From NCBI GenBank assembly GCA_935421135.1, contig OW285187.1, positions 2,666,001-2,730,000 of the forward strand: a DNA stretch of 64,000 nucleotides, given 5' to 3'. The position numbers were made by a program, and so were the translations under genes. Below, in pieces: positions 1 to 20,700 of this stretch. The DNA is from Bugulina stolonifera. Its lineage: Eukaryota > Bryozoa > Gymnolaemata > Cheilostomatida > Bugulidae. The notes under the pieces are model-generated. The model was given only the letters and a program-made list of their open reading frames with translations. It made no database searches and was not told where the DNA came from. Positions within the stretch are counted from its first letter, which is position 1. Every line of letters begins with the position of its first letter.

Positions 1-3000
1 AAGTTTGGTCAGAAAGTTGTTGGTGTCGGCGACAATTCCAGGTATCAGATATAGATTCAGGAAAAGCCAATGTTAGACGTAGTCCTGCCTTTTGCTATCG
101 TCCATCTATAATTAATACTTTGGGGTCGGTTTACAATGGAGTTAATGAATATTATTTGCTCAGTTTGACTCATGTACTTTATATCTCAGGAGAAGACAAC
201 ACCACAAAATATACAAGAAATCCACTCACCTTGTTACACCTGATCAAGGGTGGCATCCTGTAAATAAATCGGGTAAGACTATTTCGTTACTGACATGCAT
301 TTTATTTTGTTAATTCTTTCACTCAGGAAGACTCGCCTATTCAGACAAGTGCTATATGCACACTTAATTTTATGTCACCCATATTGTTTACAATCTATAT
401 TACTACAATCTGTATTACTACCATATTGTTTATAGTGTGTACTGCTACAATCTATATTACTGCTGCACAATAGGTTTAGAGATGAACCTTTGTGGTCAGG
501 ATGGCGAGTCTCAGATCTTTCAGGTGCAACACAAGACAGAATATCGTAAGATCCAGAACAAGTTCTGGGATGCAGTGGACACCATGTCTCCAGACAGTCT
601 GATGGTGAGCTCAGTATTGGTCTTTACTACTGTGTAGGTTGTAACACATGTCCATATACATGTATACATATATATGTATACATGTATATGTATACATATA
701 TATGTATACATATATATGTATACATATATATGTATACATGTATATGTATACATATATATGTATACATGTATATGTATACATGTATACGTATACATATATA
801 TGTATACATGTATACGTATACATATACATGTATACATATATATGTATACATATACATGTATACATGTATATGTATACATATATATGTATACATATATATG
901 ACACCATGGTATGCAGCGTTCCAAGGAAAGATCTATAAGAAGCTCACAGGGCTCAAGTATTAAGTACAGTGGCCTATTAGCTGTGTGGAATGGCCGTGTG
1001 GAATAGCTGCTATTTAAAGTATAGGCTCATGTTTCCTATTGTTATTATCAGACTATTTTCATTATTTCAAAATGAAAATAGAAAGTACACTGGAGCACTA
1101 CTGTGTATATTTATTATGATATAATATATTACCTACAGGCTGTACTACAGCTGCATCAGTATCACATAGACACTCTACTCCAGCTGAGTGAAGTATGTAG
1201 AATGAGTGAAGACCCCCAGATGGCTGCAGAGCTCATTGGTGAATATCAGAGCTATATTTCATAGCATTGATCTCTAATTGTAACTGTGTTAATATAGCAT
1301 TCAGACTTATTTGCTATTAGTGTAATTTAGACATTTAAAGTAAAAAAAAAACTTTAATTAAGTTTTACCTTTGATGAGATCAGATAGTGTGCAGGAAGTA
1401 GCAAAATTGTCTATGGAGCACGTGATATACCTTAGGTCGTGCACTGGTGAATGCTCATAGTTACTCATTGTACTATAATACGTATCTCTTTATAGAGAGA
1501 GCTCTGTATGCCTACGAGTGTTCATTCCACCCTCTCTTCAACATGACGACAGGAAAGTGTTTGCTCAAATATAAAGTGTGGGAGAACAGGTGTGTGCATG
1601 TACTCATTCTCTCTGTTCAGACTATTACAGTGTACTTTTGTCCCGTGCACTAGCTGCCTTAGATATGTTCATGTACTCTCTGTAACTGCAACTTCAAGAG
1701 CCACTATGTTTATGAAAGAAATAGTAAAAGGTTATGTTCAGATTTTGCCCTACTGGTTTATAATTATGTTCACAAACTGGTAATTGAACAATGATGCTTT
1801 CTAACATAGACATAATACTGTGGCTAGAAAACTTACTGTTTATCTTTGTAATATTGTAGGGGGTTCTTTCTAGCCCTATTTAGGCACCTGATAAATGTAG
1901 GGAACCGAGGCTGTTATCGCACATCACTAGAGTACTGTAAACTACTATTAGGGTAAGTATACTGTTTTGTGATCAGGTGCAGTACCTATCTAAACTATCA
2001 GTAAACAGCAATACTCTCAAATGTGTAGTACTAGTTGTACTTCCATGTCATTTCATTGGGAGTTGTGTTCACTTGTAATCTCATCAGGTATAGTCAGGAA
2101 TTGTGTTGACTTGTAATATCATTTGGTGTGTTCACCTGTCTATCTGCTGCCATCTCTGTATCTTATCTTTGGTGATTGTTTTACTCCATCTAGGAAATAT
2201 CTTCCCTCACCTTCTCAACCATCACTAGATGAAGTAGCAAAGTACTTCTGACTGCTATTATGAAGTGCACTAATAGATTCAGCTGTGACTGGTGTACTCG
2301 CACACTCGGGTCATCAGAGCTTTAGATCTGAGAACAATATGAACTATGATTGTAGGCTGGACCCAGAGACGGACCCCCTATGTGTGCTTCTACTCATAGA
2401 CTTCTATGCACTGAGGAGTGAGGAGTATACATACCTTGTACAGCTTTACACTCTATGGAACAAGTCTCGTAACCTCAGTATACTACCAAACTTTGCCTTC
2501 TCCGTTCCTCTTGCCATGTTCCACACTAGCCAGCCAGACACTCCAGAGCGGACACAGGCTGATGAAATGGTGTGTATGTGTGTAACAATAACACATGATA
2601 GCTGTGTATGGCCAATTATTATACATGTATATTTACATAGTGGAATTATTCATACATGTTGCCATGTGTAGGGAGTATGGCTTTATCTAAGTGTTTACTT
2701 ACCTTGCAGCTGCAAGAATCACTGATGATGTTTCCTGGCGTTCTCCAGCCTTTGCTAGACGAGTGCGGAGTGAATACTGAGGGAGATAAATCCATCAACA
2801 GGCATTTTGGAGAGATTAAACAGCAGAGGTGACTAGATCTGTATATTAGTAACTGAAGGTACTGCAACTGTAGATCATTGGTTAAGATGTTCTTGGAGTA
2901 TTGTATGAGTAGTTAATGAAACAAGCCTGCAGAGAGATGACGTATTCAGTGTCTTGCTATTTTTACAGACAACCGTCATCTCTAAAGCAGTTGGTTCACT

Positions 3001-4636
3001 TGTATGTTGGTCGCACCAACTCCTGCTGGAAGGCTGCAGAATGTGTCTCCTGGCTGGAGCAGAACGTGAAGAGATGCTGTGAGATTGGTGACTCTGACAC
3101 TGAGAGGTAAGAATGAAGAGGTGCCATTGATTCACCGCTACTACTGCATGTATATGCTGACTGTTATATATACGAGCGTTTCCTATTGGTAAAATACTCT
3201 CAAACGGAGTGATAATAGACATGTTCGGTTTATTTAGTCTCACTTAGATCAACCAATGATATTTCGTTGTGTTGATGTCATTGGTTGAACCAATGAGCAC
3301 TAGGTAGATCATATGTTACTCATTTTATAAATTCATGTTGATAACAGGACATTAAAAGTGCAGACTATTAATTAACCAGTTGTTCCTATGCATTGTAAAG
3401 CGAGTCTATATATTCCAGGTTCAGCAAGCTGACTGTGAAGGGCAGCTCAATATACAAGGGAGTTGCCCCACTCAATGTATGCAGGCATCTTATCCTCTCA
3501 GATATCAAGAAAGCTATTGCAGACCTGCCACGTGTATGTCAATATGCTGTGTGTAACACTTAGATGTACTGTGTGTAACATTTAGATGTGCTGTGTGTAA
3601 CACATAGATATGCTGTGTGTAACACTTAGATGTGCTGTGTGTAACACTTAGATGTGCTGTGTGTAACACTTAGATGTGCTGTGTGTAACACATAGATATA
3701 CTGTGTGTAACATGTAGACATTCTGCGTGTAACACATAGATATGCTGTGTGTAACACTTAGATGTGCTGTGTATAACACGTAGATATATTGTGTAACTAT
3801 ATACTGTGTGACACTTATAATCGAGTATATACTGTGTGTAACGCGTAGATAAACTGTGTGTAGCGGAGTTTATCTAAATGTTAGATGGCTCTCTTATTGG
3901 ACAGGAAGTGACATCGGTATCGGTGCTGAGCTATGACCCTTTACCTCCACCAGACACAGAGAGATCGTATGACAGGCAATCCAACCAGGTCAGAGCCATC
4001 AGTAACCAAGGCTACCTTCAAGCTTTCTTCAACTCTCTCAGACCCAACTTTGATGTTAATGTATGTATTAGTACTCAAGAGGCTACTAAATTGTACATAC
4101 AGTCATGTAGGTGAAACACTGTATTTGGAATTATAAATAATGCCAAGGTAATCAGCTCTTCATATTCTATTGCAACTGATGTACAGTTGCGTGATGAATG
4201 ATGTGCATGGAGTTATCTCCTCATGGTGAACTCTTTAGATATAATATGAAGTTACTAACCCCTGCTAGTAGAGAGGGGATAACTTCTAACATCAAGTTTA
4301 CTTTCACCAGTGTTCACCAAGCTTGCTACATATGCATGTATTTAGCATTGTTGCATTGCCATGCCTGCGTACATGATCATATATTGTTACACTCATTACA
4401 ATGTAGAGTTGCACACCTCCTTACTAGATACTAATTCCTCTACCATTGTTCTGCAGGCTCTACTAAACAGAGATGATGAGGCGGCTTTGGAGAATGCAGC
4501 TGGTGGTGGGAACCTGAGGCAGGCAGGAGCAGGACTCATGAATGCAGTCAGAGAACTTTTGAATAACATCGAGCTGCTTCCACCAGAAAGAGATGATGAG
4601 GATCAGGATGGTTTACCTCCTCAGGATTGGGATTGA
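1..4636 (+). CDS. TCF25: TCF25 (NULP1/Rqc1 family), 5' truncated by window edge
   Basis: Twelve exons join with consistent phase: 1-41, 190-272, 474-604, 1139-1238, 1496-1589, 1860-1952, 2356-2569, 2710-2828, 2969-3106, 3419-3533, 3905-4060, 4457-4636 (487 codons plus stop). The start lies left of the window. The translation follows the Tcf25 domain throughout: KFGQKVV, a [12 protein letters not shown] block, [78 protein letters not shown] and SYDPLPPPD, ending in an acidic DWD tail. By family knowledge, TCF25/Rqc1 belongs to the ribosome quality-control complex, working with Listerin and NEMF on stalled 60S nascent chains; older work describes it as a transcriptional repressor. The acidic tail is short. 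No frameshifts or stops were seen. The identity is secure; the exact ends of the first two exons rest on splice consensus and the alignment remembered for the family. Confidence 0.92.
644..901. repeat. TATACATGTA/TATACATATA microsatellite in TCF25 intron 3
   Basis: About 250 bases of alternating tatacatgtata and tatacatatata blocks, palindromic in both strands, 40 bases after the 5' splice site of intron 3. The open frames across it on both strands ([13 protein letters not shown] peptides) come from the repeat and are not genes. Confidence 0.95.
3541..3865. repeat. 23–24-bp minisatellite in TCF25 intron 10
   Basis: About 13 imperfect copies of a unit close to TGCTGTGTGTAACACTTAGA, with alternating variants (cttagatg, catagata, cgtagata). 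The array begins within about ten bases of the intron's GTATGT donor and fills nearly all of the intron. Confidence 0.9.
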
Positions 4637-4731
4637 ATACAGTTATGAGTCTATTATTTACGTTCCTACAGATTTATGGATATTTATATTTATGTAATGA
4701 ACTCTCCAATTAATTTGGGTAGAATATCTAA

Positions 4732-4737
4732 AATAAA
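4732..4737 (+). terminator. TCF25 polyadenylation signal AATAAA
   Basis: Canonical AATAAA 96 bases after the TCF25 stop codon, in an AT-rich 3' untranslated region. It is the first such hexamer on this strand after the stop. Confidence 0.6.
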
Positions 4738-5551
4738 TATTCGATTCATAACTAGTCATATTTCGTATTCTATGATGTAACTGTTTGAATATTTATTCAA
4801 ATTTAATATACAGCTTATCTCTGTCTAATGAATAGGAATAGGCAAATACTGGCTGGTGCTAAAATTCTTACGGTCAAATGTGCGCTCTAGTGTACATTGT
4901 ACAGTAGGCAGCGCTGTGTTTAGCTGTTTGTGGGGTCATGCATATTTATTCAATAGGTCCAATATTTGTTACAATTTGCCTTATTCAGAATCCTGTAAAA
5001 TGACTATTGGAAAAAGACAATAAAACAGTTGTTTGTTACCTGATGAATTTTTTTCATTATCTAGTGTGATGTCATATCATCCAGGCTTTTATCCAGTACC
5101 TCTAGCACAATACTTCCTCTTGCCTTCTTCTCTGTGATTCAAAGTTGAAGATTCTCATACCTACACGTACTTAGCTCATCTGTAAAGTGTAATTCTATAG
5201 TGTATAATAAGCACACAGAACTAGTGTTGCAATATACAGCTAAAACAATGCATTGTAATAAAATGGATTCTGCACGTACATGTAGATTATTATTTATACA
5301 AAGATGATCTTTTTCCAAATAAACCCCTTATTATGGAGTTGTCTTATTGCAACTCCTTGGAGTGATGATGAAAAGATCTGGAGTTGTTTCCCCAGAATTT
5401 TATTATGGAAGTTGTTCTGGCATAAAATTGGCGGCCCATTAAATGATGCATGTTCATCCTGAAACCGTGTACTAAATATGCTGAATCAGTAGCCAACAGC
5501 GAGCCCCTACAAAAACATCTTTAGCCGTCATCCGGCGTATATTTCATAATC
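4738..5551. other. Intergenic region TCF25–AFG3L2
   Basis: About 800 bases with no conserved open frame. Contains the TCF25 transcript end and, in its last few hundred bases, the presumed AFG3L2 promoter and 5' leader. No TATA box or other defined element could be assigned with confidence. Confidence 0.6.
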
Positions 5552-13911
<8,360 letters not shown>

Positions 13912-14771
13912 GGTACCACCCCTACTAGTTAACCTATTGCCTTGTTACTGTTTATAAAGACAGCACTCGTACTTACCGATACTCTATACAACTACAGCAG
14001 AGTTTATATCTTTATATCCGTCTGAGTGAATGAACCGATGACTGCTGAGTCCGTTTGATATGCTCTCCTGTAACTAACTCCCAACTTGGTAATTATTTGG
14101 CTTGAGTTTGTAAGGTATGACGACTCCAATTTATATACTTTTTGTTTCATGTTGGAAATTTTTATGATAATAAATCTTATTCTTGTATATAAAAAGCCTT
14201 TTTTATTTATTATTAATACATAGTCTAAGGTGGCCCACTTCCCTTATACAGTCTCAGGCGATCTGCATCATCTGTCATTTAAAGAGGGGAATAGCACATC
14301 CATTGAGTGTGTGAGGTTTTGCAGTACCCCTAGGCAGTGCTAGTAATAAGGATGCATAAGTAGGTGAAATGTTACCGCTTTTCAGATGTAGTGTTGTATG
14401 GAGAGTTGTGGTAGCAAAATTGTGTTTGGATGCACAGCGTGCAGTATGTAAATTTTGTAATAATTTTTCTAGCTGGAGGAAATTTTTTCGTTAAAACACT
14501 GCTAAGTTCGATTAGATGTTTTAAATTGGTCAAGGCCCAGCCAGTAGTAGTCAAGGTACAGCCAGTAGTAGTCCAGAGCTGAGCTGATCCACATGACTAT
14601 TAGGTTAAACCAATAAGCGGTCTCAGGTGGATACATATTTATTCCTACTAGCAGATCAACTTGAAGTCAGTAAATAAAATTATTGGGTTATTGATATCTG
14701 CTGGGTAGATCGCTGTCTTCCTCCAGCAACAGCTCATTAGTTAACAAGAGTGTGAACTTGGAGATTGTACT
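13912..14771. other. Intergenic region AFG3L2–TMC
   Basis: Contains the AFG3L2 3' untranslated region, with AATAAA at 14169-14174, followed by about 600 bases without a conserved open frame. Presumably includes the TMC promoter. Confidence 0.6.
14169..14174 (+). terminator. AFG3L2 polyadenylation signal AATAAA
   Basis: Canonical hexamer about 260 bases after the AFG3L2 stop codon, followed within 40 bases by T-rich sequence (CTTTTTTATTTATT). Confidence 0.65.
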
Positions 14772-17700
14772 ATGCCTGGAAACCAACATAGGTCTGCAGA
14801 TGCAAGGATATCAATGTTGGCAAAAGCCTTCGCTTCGGTCTCTGTTGGAGGGACAAGTTATGGTAGGTTTCTCTACAAATGGCAGCCAAATATATTTTGG
14901 CTATTGTCTTTAATAGGTTGGTGCAGTGACAGCACCATCTAACTTTTAGAATAACCAAGCTACATGTGTGTTCAAGAATAAGACTAATTTTTTCACAACT
15001 CCATGACAATCTATGAAGTTTTACTCTCGTGCCCATGATATTGAACAAATATTTTGTAATGTTTAATTGTATTTTAGGCCAACAGACATCTTCCCAATCA
15101 GAAAAATCATCTCGTTCTACGTCCACACCACTGCATTTTCCTAAAGGTGGTAAGTGTGACGTTTCCAGCCCATTTCATTCTAACCATTATCTGAGTGGAT
15201 ATAGGGAAACGGAAAGCTGTCCAAATAATCCAACAGCAGGACCAAGTGAAGGAGGCAACTCCCATTTGGTGAGGTGGTGCTATTAATATACAAAATACTT
15301 TGTAGGAGCGTGGCTATGTACATATACAATTAGTGTCTTCGCGGCCCAATTTTCAGACAGACCATTTTGCTCCACAATCTTCTGACCAATTTCAGCCACA
15401 GGTGTTGTGAATATGCTGGGCTAGCTGCGAAATCCTCATTTTCGTGCGAGAGACCTGGGTGTGCTGATGGGCTAGGGGCGGTTCCCTCTGGCCAAAGCCA
15501 GAATCCCAGGTTGTAAGCCTTTTCAGCTCAGGCTGAGCGGTCATCTTGAAATTTGTGTTTTTGACTTGCCGATCCAAGAGGCTGCGAAGGCACTAAATGT
15601 GTATGTGTCACCTTATTATTATTATTATACCATCATATCCCACTGATCTATTCTAGTTCGTAGCTTGTAGAGTAGGTTACATGAATGTTACAAAGGTTGC
15701 TATTGTGGATATACGCATTCATAACATGCAACATTGGCTTACTTCATATGCATCTCAGATCTTCCTGTGTGAGCTCAAAGCCTAGTTACTTACTGAATAC
15801 ATACATGACTTTGTATATGTGGTGTCGAAGACTAACATGTTGGAGACTAAATAGATAGCTACATACATACAAGGGGTACACTCATGTATATGCATGTGCT
15901 GTATATATACGTGCATATACATGTATATGATAAAGGAAATAGTGTTGAGGGAGGGTACTATTATACATGTATAAATGTGTTATTATATTATATAACCCTA
16001 CAGATAGTTTCTCCATGGGTGCCTCTGAACAGCAACATAGTGTTGGATTCTCCAAAATCTACACCCATGACGATGGAGGCACCCTCATATCCCCCTCCAC
16101 CTTCTGCAGAGGAACTGGCTATGCTGGAACCTGACAATGTTGTATCAGTTGGTGATACCATTGAGAGGATTCAAGAGGTAGTCCATCATTTTTATGACAG
16201 TCTAACTAGTATATGCTTGTACATCCACAGAGCCAAATACTTCATAGTACATGTTCTGGTTTAAATTCATCTATCATAAGTGTATGACCCTAGCAAATGT
16301 ATGTAATGTGTAGACATGTGTACATGTGCATGTAGTTCAGTAGACATGTGGTATATTGTACATGTAGTTCAGTAGACATGTGGTATATTGTACATGTAGC
16401 TCAGTAGACATGTGGTATATTGTACATGTAGGACAGTAGACATGTGGTATATTGTACATGTAGTTCAGTAGACATGTGGTATATTGTACATGTAGGACAG
16501 TAGACATGTGGTATATTGTGCATGTAGTTCAGTAGACATGTGTACATGTACATGTAGTTCAGTAGACATGTGGTATATTGTACATGTAGTTCAGTAGACA
16601 TGTGGTATATTGTACATGTAGTTCAGTAGACATGTGGTATATTGTACATGTAGTTCAGTAGACATGTGGTATATTGTACATGTAGGACAGTAGACATGTG
16701 GTATATTGTACATGTAGTTCAGTAGACATGTGGTATATTGTACATGTAGTTCAGTAGACATGTGGTATATTGTACATGTAGTTCAGTAGACATGTGGTAT
16801 ATTGTACATGTAGGACAGTAGACATGTGGTATATTGTACATGTAGTTCAGTAGACATGTGGTATATTGTACATGTAGTTCAGTAGACATGTGGTATATTG
16901 TACATGTAGTTCAGTAGACATGTGGTATATTGTACATGTAGTTCAGTAGACATGTGGTATATTGTACATGTAGGACAGTAGACATGTGTACATGTACATG
17001 TAGTTCAGTAGACATGTGGTATATTGTACATGTAGTTCAGTAGACATGTGGTATATTGTACATGTAGTTCAGTAGACATGTGGTATATTGTACATGTAGT
17101 TCAGTAGACATGTGGTATATTGTACATGTAGTTCAGTAGACATGTGGTATATTGTACATGTAGTTCAGTAGACATGTGGTATATTGTACATGTAGTTCAG
17201 TAGACATGTGGTATATTGTACATGTAGTTCAGTAGACATGAGGTATATTGTACATGTAGTTCAGTAGACATGTGGTATATTGTACACGTAGTTCAGTAGA
17301 CATGAAGTATATTGTACATGTAGGACAGTAGACATGTGGTATATTGTACACGTAGTTCAGTAGACATGTGGTATATTGTACATGTAGTTCAGTAGACATG
17401 TGGTATATTGTACATGTAGTTCAGTAGACATGTGGTATATTGTACATGTAGTTCAGTAGACATGTGGTATATTGTACATGTAGTTCAGTAGACATGTGGT
17501 ATATTGTACATGTAGGACAGTAGACATGTGGTATATTGTACATGTAGTTCAGTAGACATGTGGTATATTGTACATGTAGTTCAGTAGACATGTGGTATAT
17601 TGTACATGTAGTTCAGTAGACATGTGGTATATTGTACATGTAGTTCAGTAGACATGTGGTATATTGTACACGTAGTTCAGTAGACATGTGGTATATTGTA

Positions 17701-20700
17701 CATGTAGTTCAGTAGACATGTGTACATGTACATGTAGTTCAGTAGACATGTGGTATATTGTACATGTAGTTCAGTAGACATGTGGTATATTGTACATGTA
17801 GTTCAGTAGACATGTGGTATATTGTACATGTAGGACAGTAGACATGTGGTATATTGTACATGTAGTTCAGTAGACATGTGGTATATTGTACATGTAGTTC
17901 AGTAGACATGTGGTATATTGTACATGTAGTTCAGTAGACATGTGGTATATTGTACATGTAGTTCAGTAGACATGTGGTATATTGTACATGTAGTTCAGTA
18001 GACATGTGGTATATTGTACATGTAGTTCAGTAGACATGTGGTATATTGTACACGTAGTTCAGTAGACATGTGGTATATTGTACATGTAGTTCAGTAGACA
18101 TGTGTACATGTACATGTAGTTCAGTAGACATGTGGTATATTGTACATGTAGTTCAGTAGACATGTGGTATATTGTACATGTAGTTCAGTAGACATGTGGT
18201 ATATTGTACATGTAGGACAGTAGACATGTGGTATATTGTACATGTAGTTCAGTAGACATGTGGTATATTGTACATGTAGTTCAGTAGACATGTGGTATAT
18301 TGTACATGTAGTTCAGTAGACATGTGGTATATTGTACATGTAGTTCAGTAGACATGTGGTATATTGTACATGTAGTTCAGCAGTAGACATGTGGTATATT
18401 GTACATGTAGTTCAGTAGACATGTGGTATATTGTTCATGTAGTTCAGTAGACATGTGTACATGTACATGTAGTTCAGTAGACATGTGGTATATTGTACAT
18501 GTAGTTCAGTAGACATGTGGTATATTGTACATGTAGTTCAGTAGACATGTGGTATATTGTACATGTAGGACAGTAGACATGTGGTATATTGTACATGTAG
18601 TTCAGTAGACATGTGGTATATTGTACATGTAGTTCAGTAGACATGTGGTATATTGTACATGTATTTCAGTAGACATGTGGTATATTGTACATGTAGTTCA
18701 GTAGACATGTGGTATATTGTACATGTAGTTCAGTAGACATGTGGTATATTGTACATGTAGTTCAGTAGACATGTGGTATATTGTACATGTAGGACAGTAG
18801 ACATGTGGTATATTGTACATGTAGTTCAGTAGACATGTGGTATATTGTACATGTAGTTCAGTAGACATGTGGTATATTGTACATGTATTTCAGTAGACAT
18901 GTGGTATATTGTACATGTAGTTCAGTAGACATGTGGTATATTGTACATGTAGTTCAGTAGACATGTGGTATATTGTACATGTAGTTCAGTAGACATGTGG
19001 TATATTGTACATGTAGGACAGTAGACATGTGGTATATTGTACATGTAGTTCAGTAGACATGTGGTATATTGTACATGTAGTTCAGTAGACATGTGGTATA
19101 TTGTACATGTAGTTCAGTAGACATGTGGTATATTGTACATGTAGTTCAGTAGACATGTGGTATATTGTGCATGTAGTTCAGTAGACATGTGTACATGTAC
19201 ATGTAGTTCAGTAGACATGTGGTATATTGTACATGTAGTTCAGTAGACATGTGGTATATTGTACATGTAGTTCAGTAGACATGTGGTATATTGTACTTGT
19301 AGGACAGTAGACATGTGGTATATTGTACATGTAGTTCAGTAGACATGTGGTATATTGTACATGTAGTTCAGTAGACATGTGGTATATTGTACATGTAGTT
19401 AAGTAGACATGTGGTATATTGTTCATGTAGTTCAGTAGACATGTGTACATGTACATGTAGTTCAGTAGACATGTGGTATATTGTACATGTAGTTCAGTAG
19501 ACATGTGGTATATTGTACATGTAGTTCAGTAGACATGTGGTATATTGTACATGTAGTTCAGTAGACATGTGGTATATTGTACATGTAGTTCAGTAGACAT
19601 GTGGTATATTGTACATGTAGTTCAGTAGACATGTGTACATGTACATGTAGTTCAGTAGACATGTGGTATATTGTACATGTAGTTCAGTAGACATGTGGTA
19701 TATTGTACATGTAGTTCAGTAGACATGTGGTATATTGTACATGTAGTTCAGTAGACATGTGGTATATTGTACATGTAGTTCAGTAGACATGTGTACATGT
19801 ACATGTAGTTCAGTAGACATGTGATATATTGTACATGTAGTTCAGTAGACATGTGGTATATTGTACATGTAGTTCAGTAGACATGTGGTATATTGTACAT
19901 GTAGTTCAGTAGACATGTGGTATATTGTACATGTAGTTCAGTAGACATGTGGTATATTGTGCATGTAGTTCAGTAGACATGTGTACATGTACATGTAGTT
20001 CAGTAGACATGTGGTATATTGTACATGTAGTTCAGTAGACATGTGGTATATTGTACATGTAGTTCAGTAGACATGTGGTATATTGTACTTGTAGGACAGT
20101 AGACATGTGGTATATTGTACATGTAGTTCAGTAGACATGTGGTATATTGTACATGTAGTTCAGTAGACATGTGGTATATTGTACATGTAGTTCAGTAGAC
20201 ATGTGGTATATTGTACATGTAGTTCAGTAGACATGTGGTATATTGTACATGTAGGACAGTAGACATGTGGTATATTGTACATGTAGTTCAGTAGACATGT
20301 GGTATATTGTACATGTAGTTCAGTAGACATGTGGTATATTGTACATGTATTTCAGTAGACATGTGGTATATTGTACATGTAGTTCAGTAGACATGTGGTA
20401 TATTGTACATGTAGTTCAGTAGACATGTGGTATATTGTACATGTAGTTCAGTAGACATGTGGTATATTGTACATGTAGGAAAATTAGAATATACACATAG
20501 CCTACATTGTATAATCAGTTCGTGTATACGTACCCATACATTTGTTACATGATAATATGTACAATATATCCCTATCACTGCATCATAAACATATATATAC
20601 ATGTAGGTTGTGTAAGGAACTGTTTACGATTGGCTCCTTTTACGGAACCTGGGAGAATTTAACAAACTAACCACTTTAGGTGGCAGTATGTTATCATATC

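Noticed and set aside
520..963. Several overlapping open frames on both strands rich in Tyr, Ile, Cys and His
   Set aside because: They are translations of the TATACATGTA microsatellite, whose units contain no stop in several frames.
15300..15600. GC-richer stretch in TMC intron 2 looking like a SINE or exon
   Set aside because: Frames are interrupted, no second copy was seen in the window and no tRNA-like head or A-tail is present.
16311..20479. Regularly repeated 32-bp units suggest a CRISPR array
   Set aside because: The copies abut with no unique spacers, lie in an animal intron, and no cas-like genes are present. It is a satellite.
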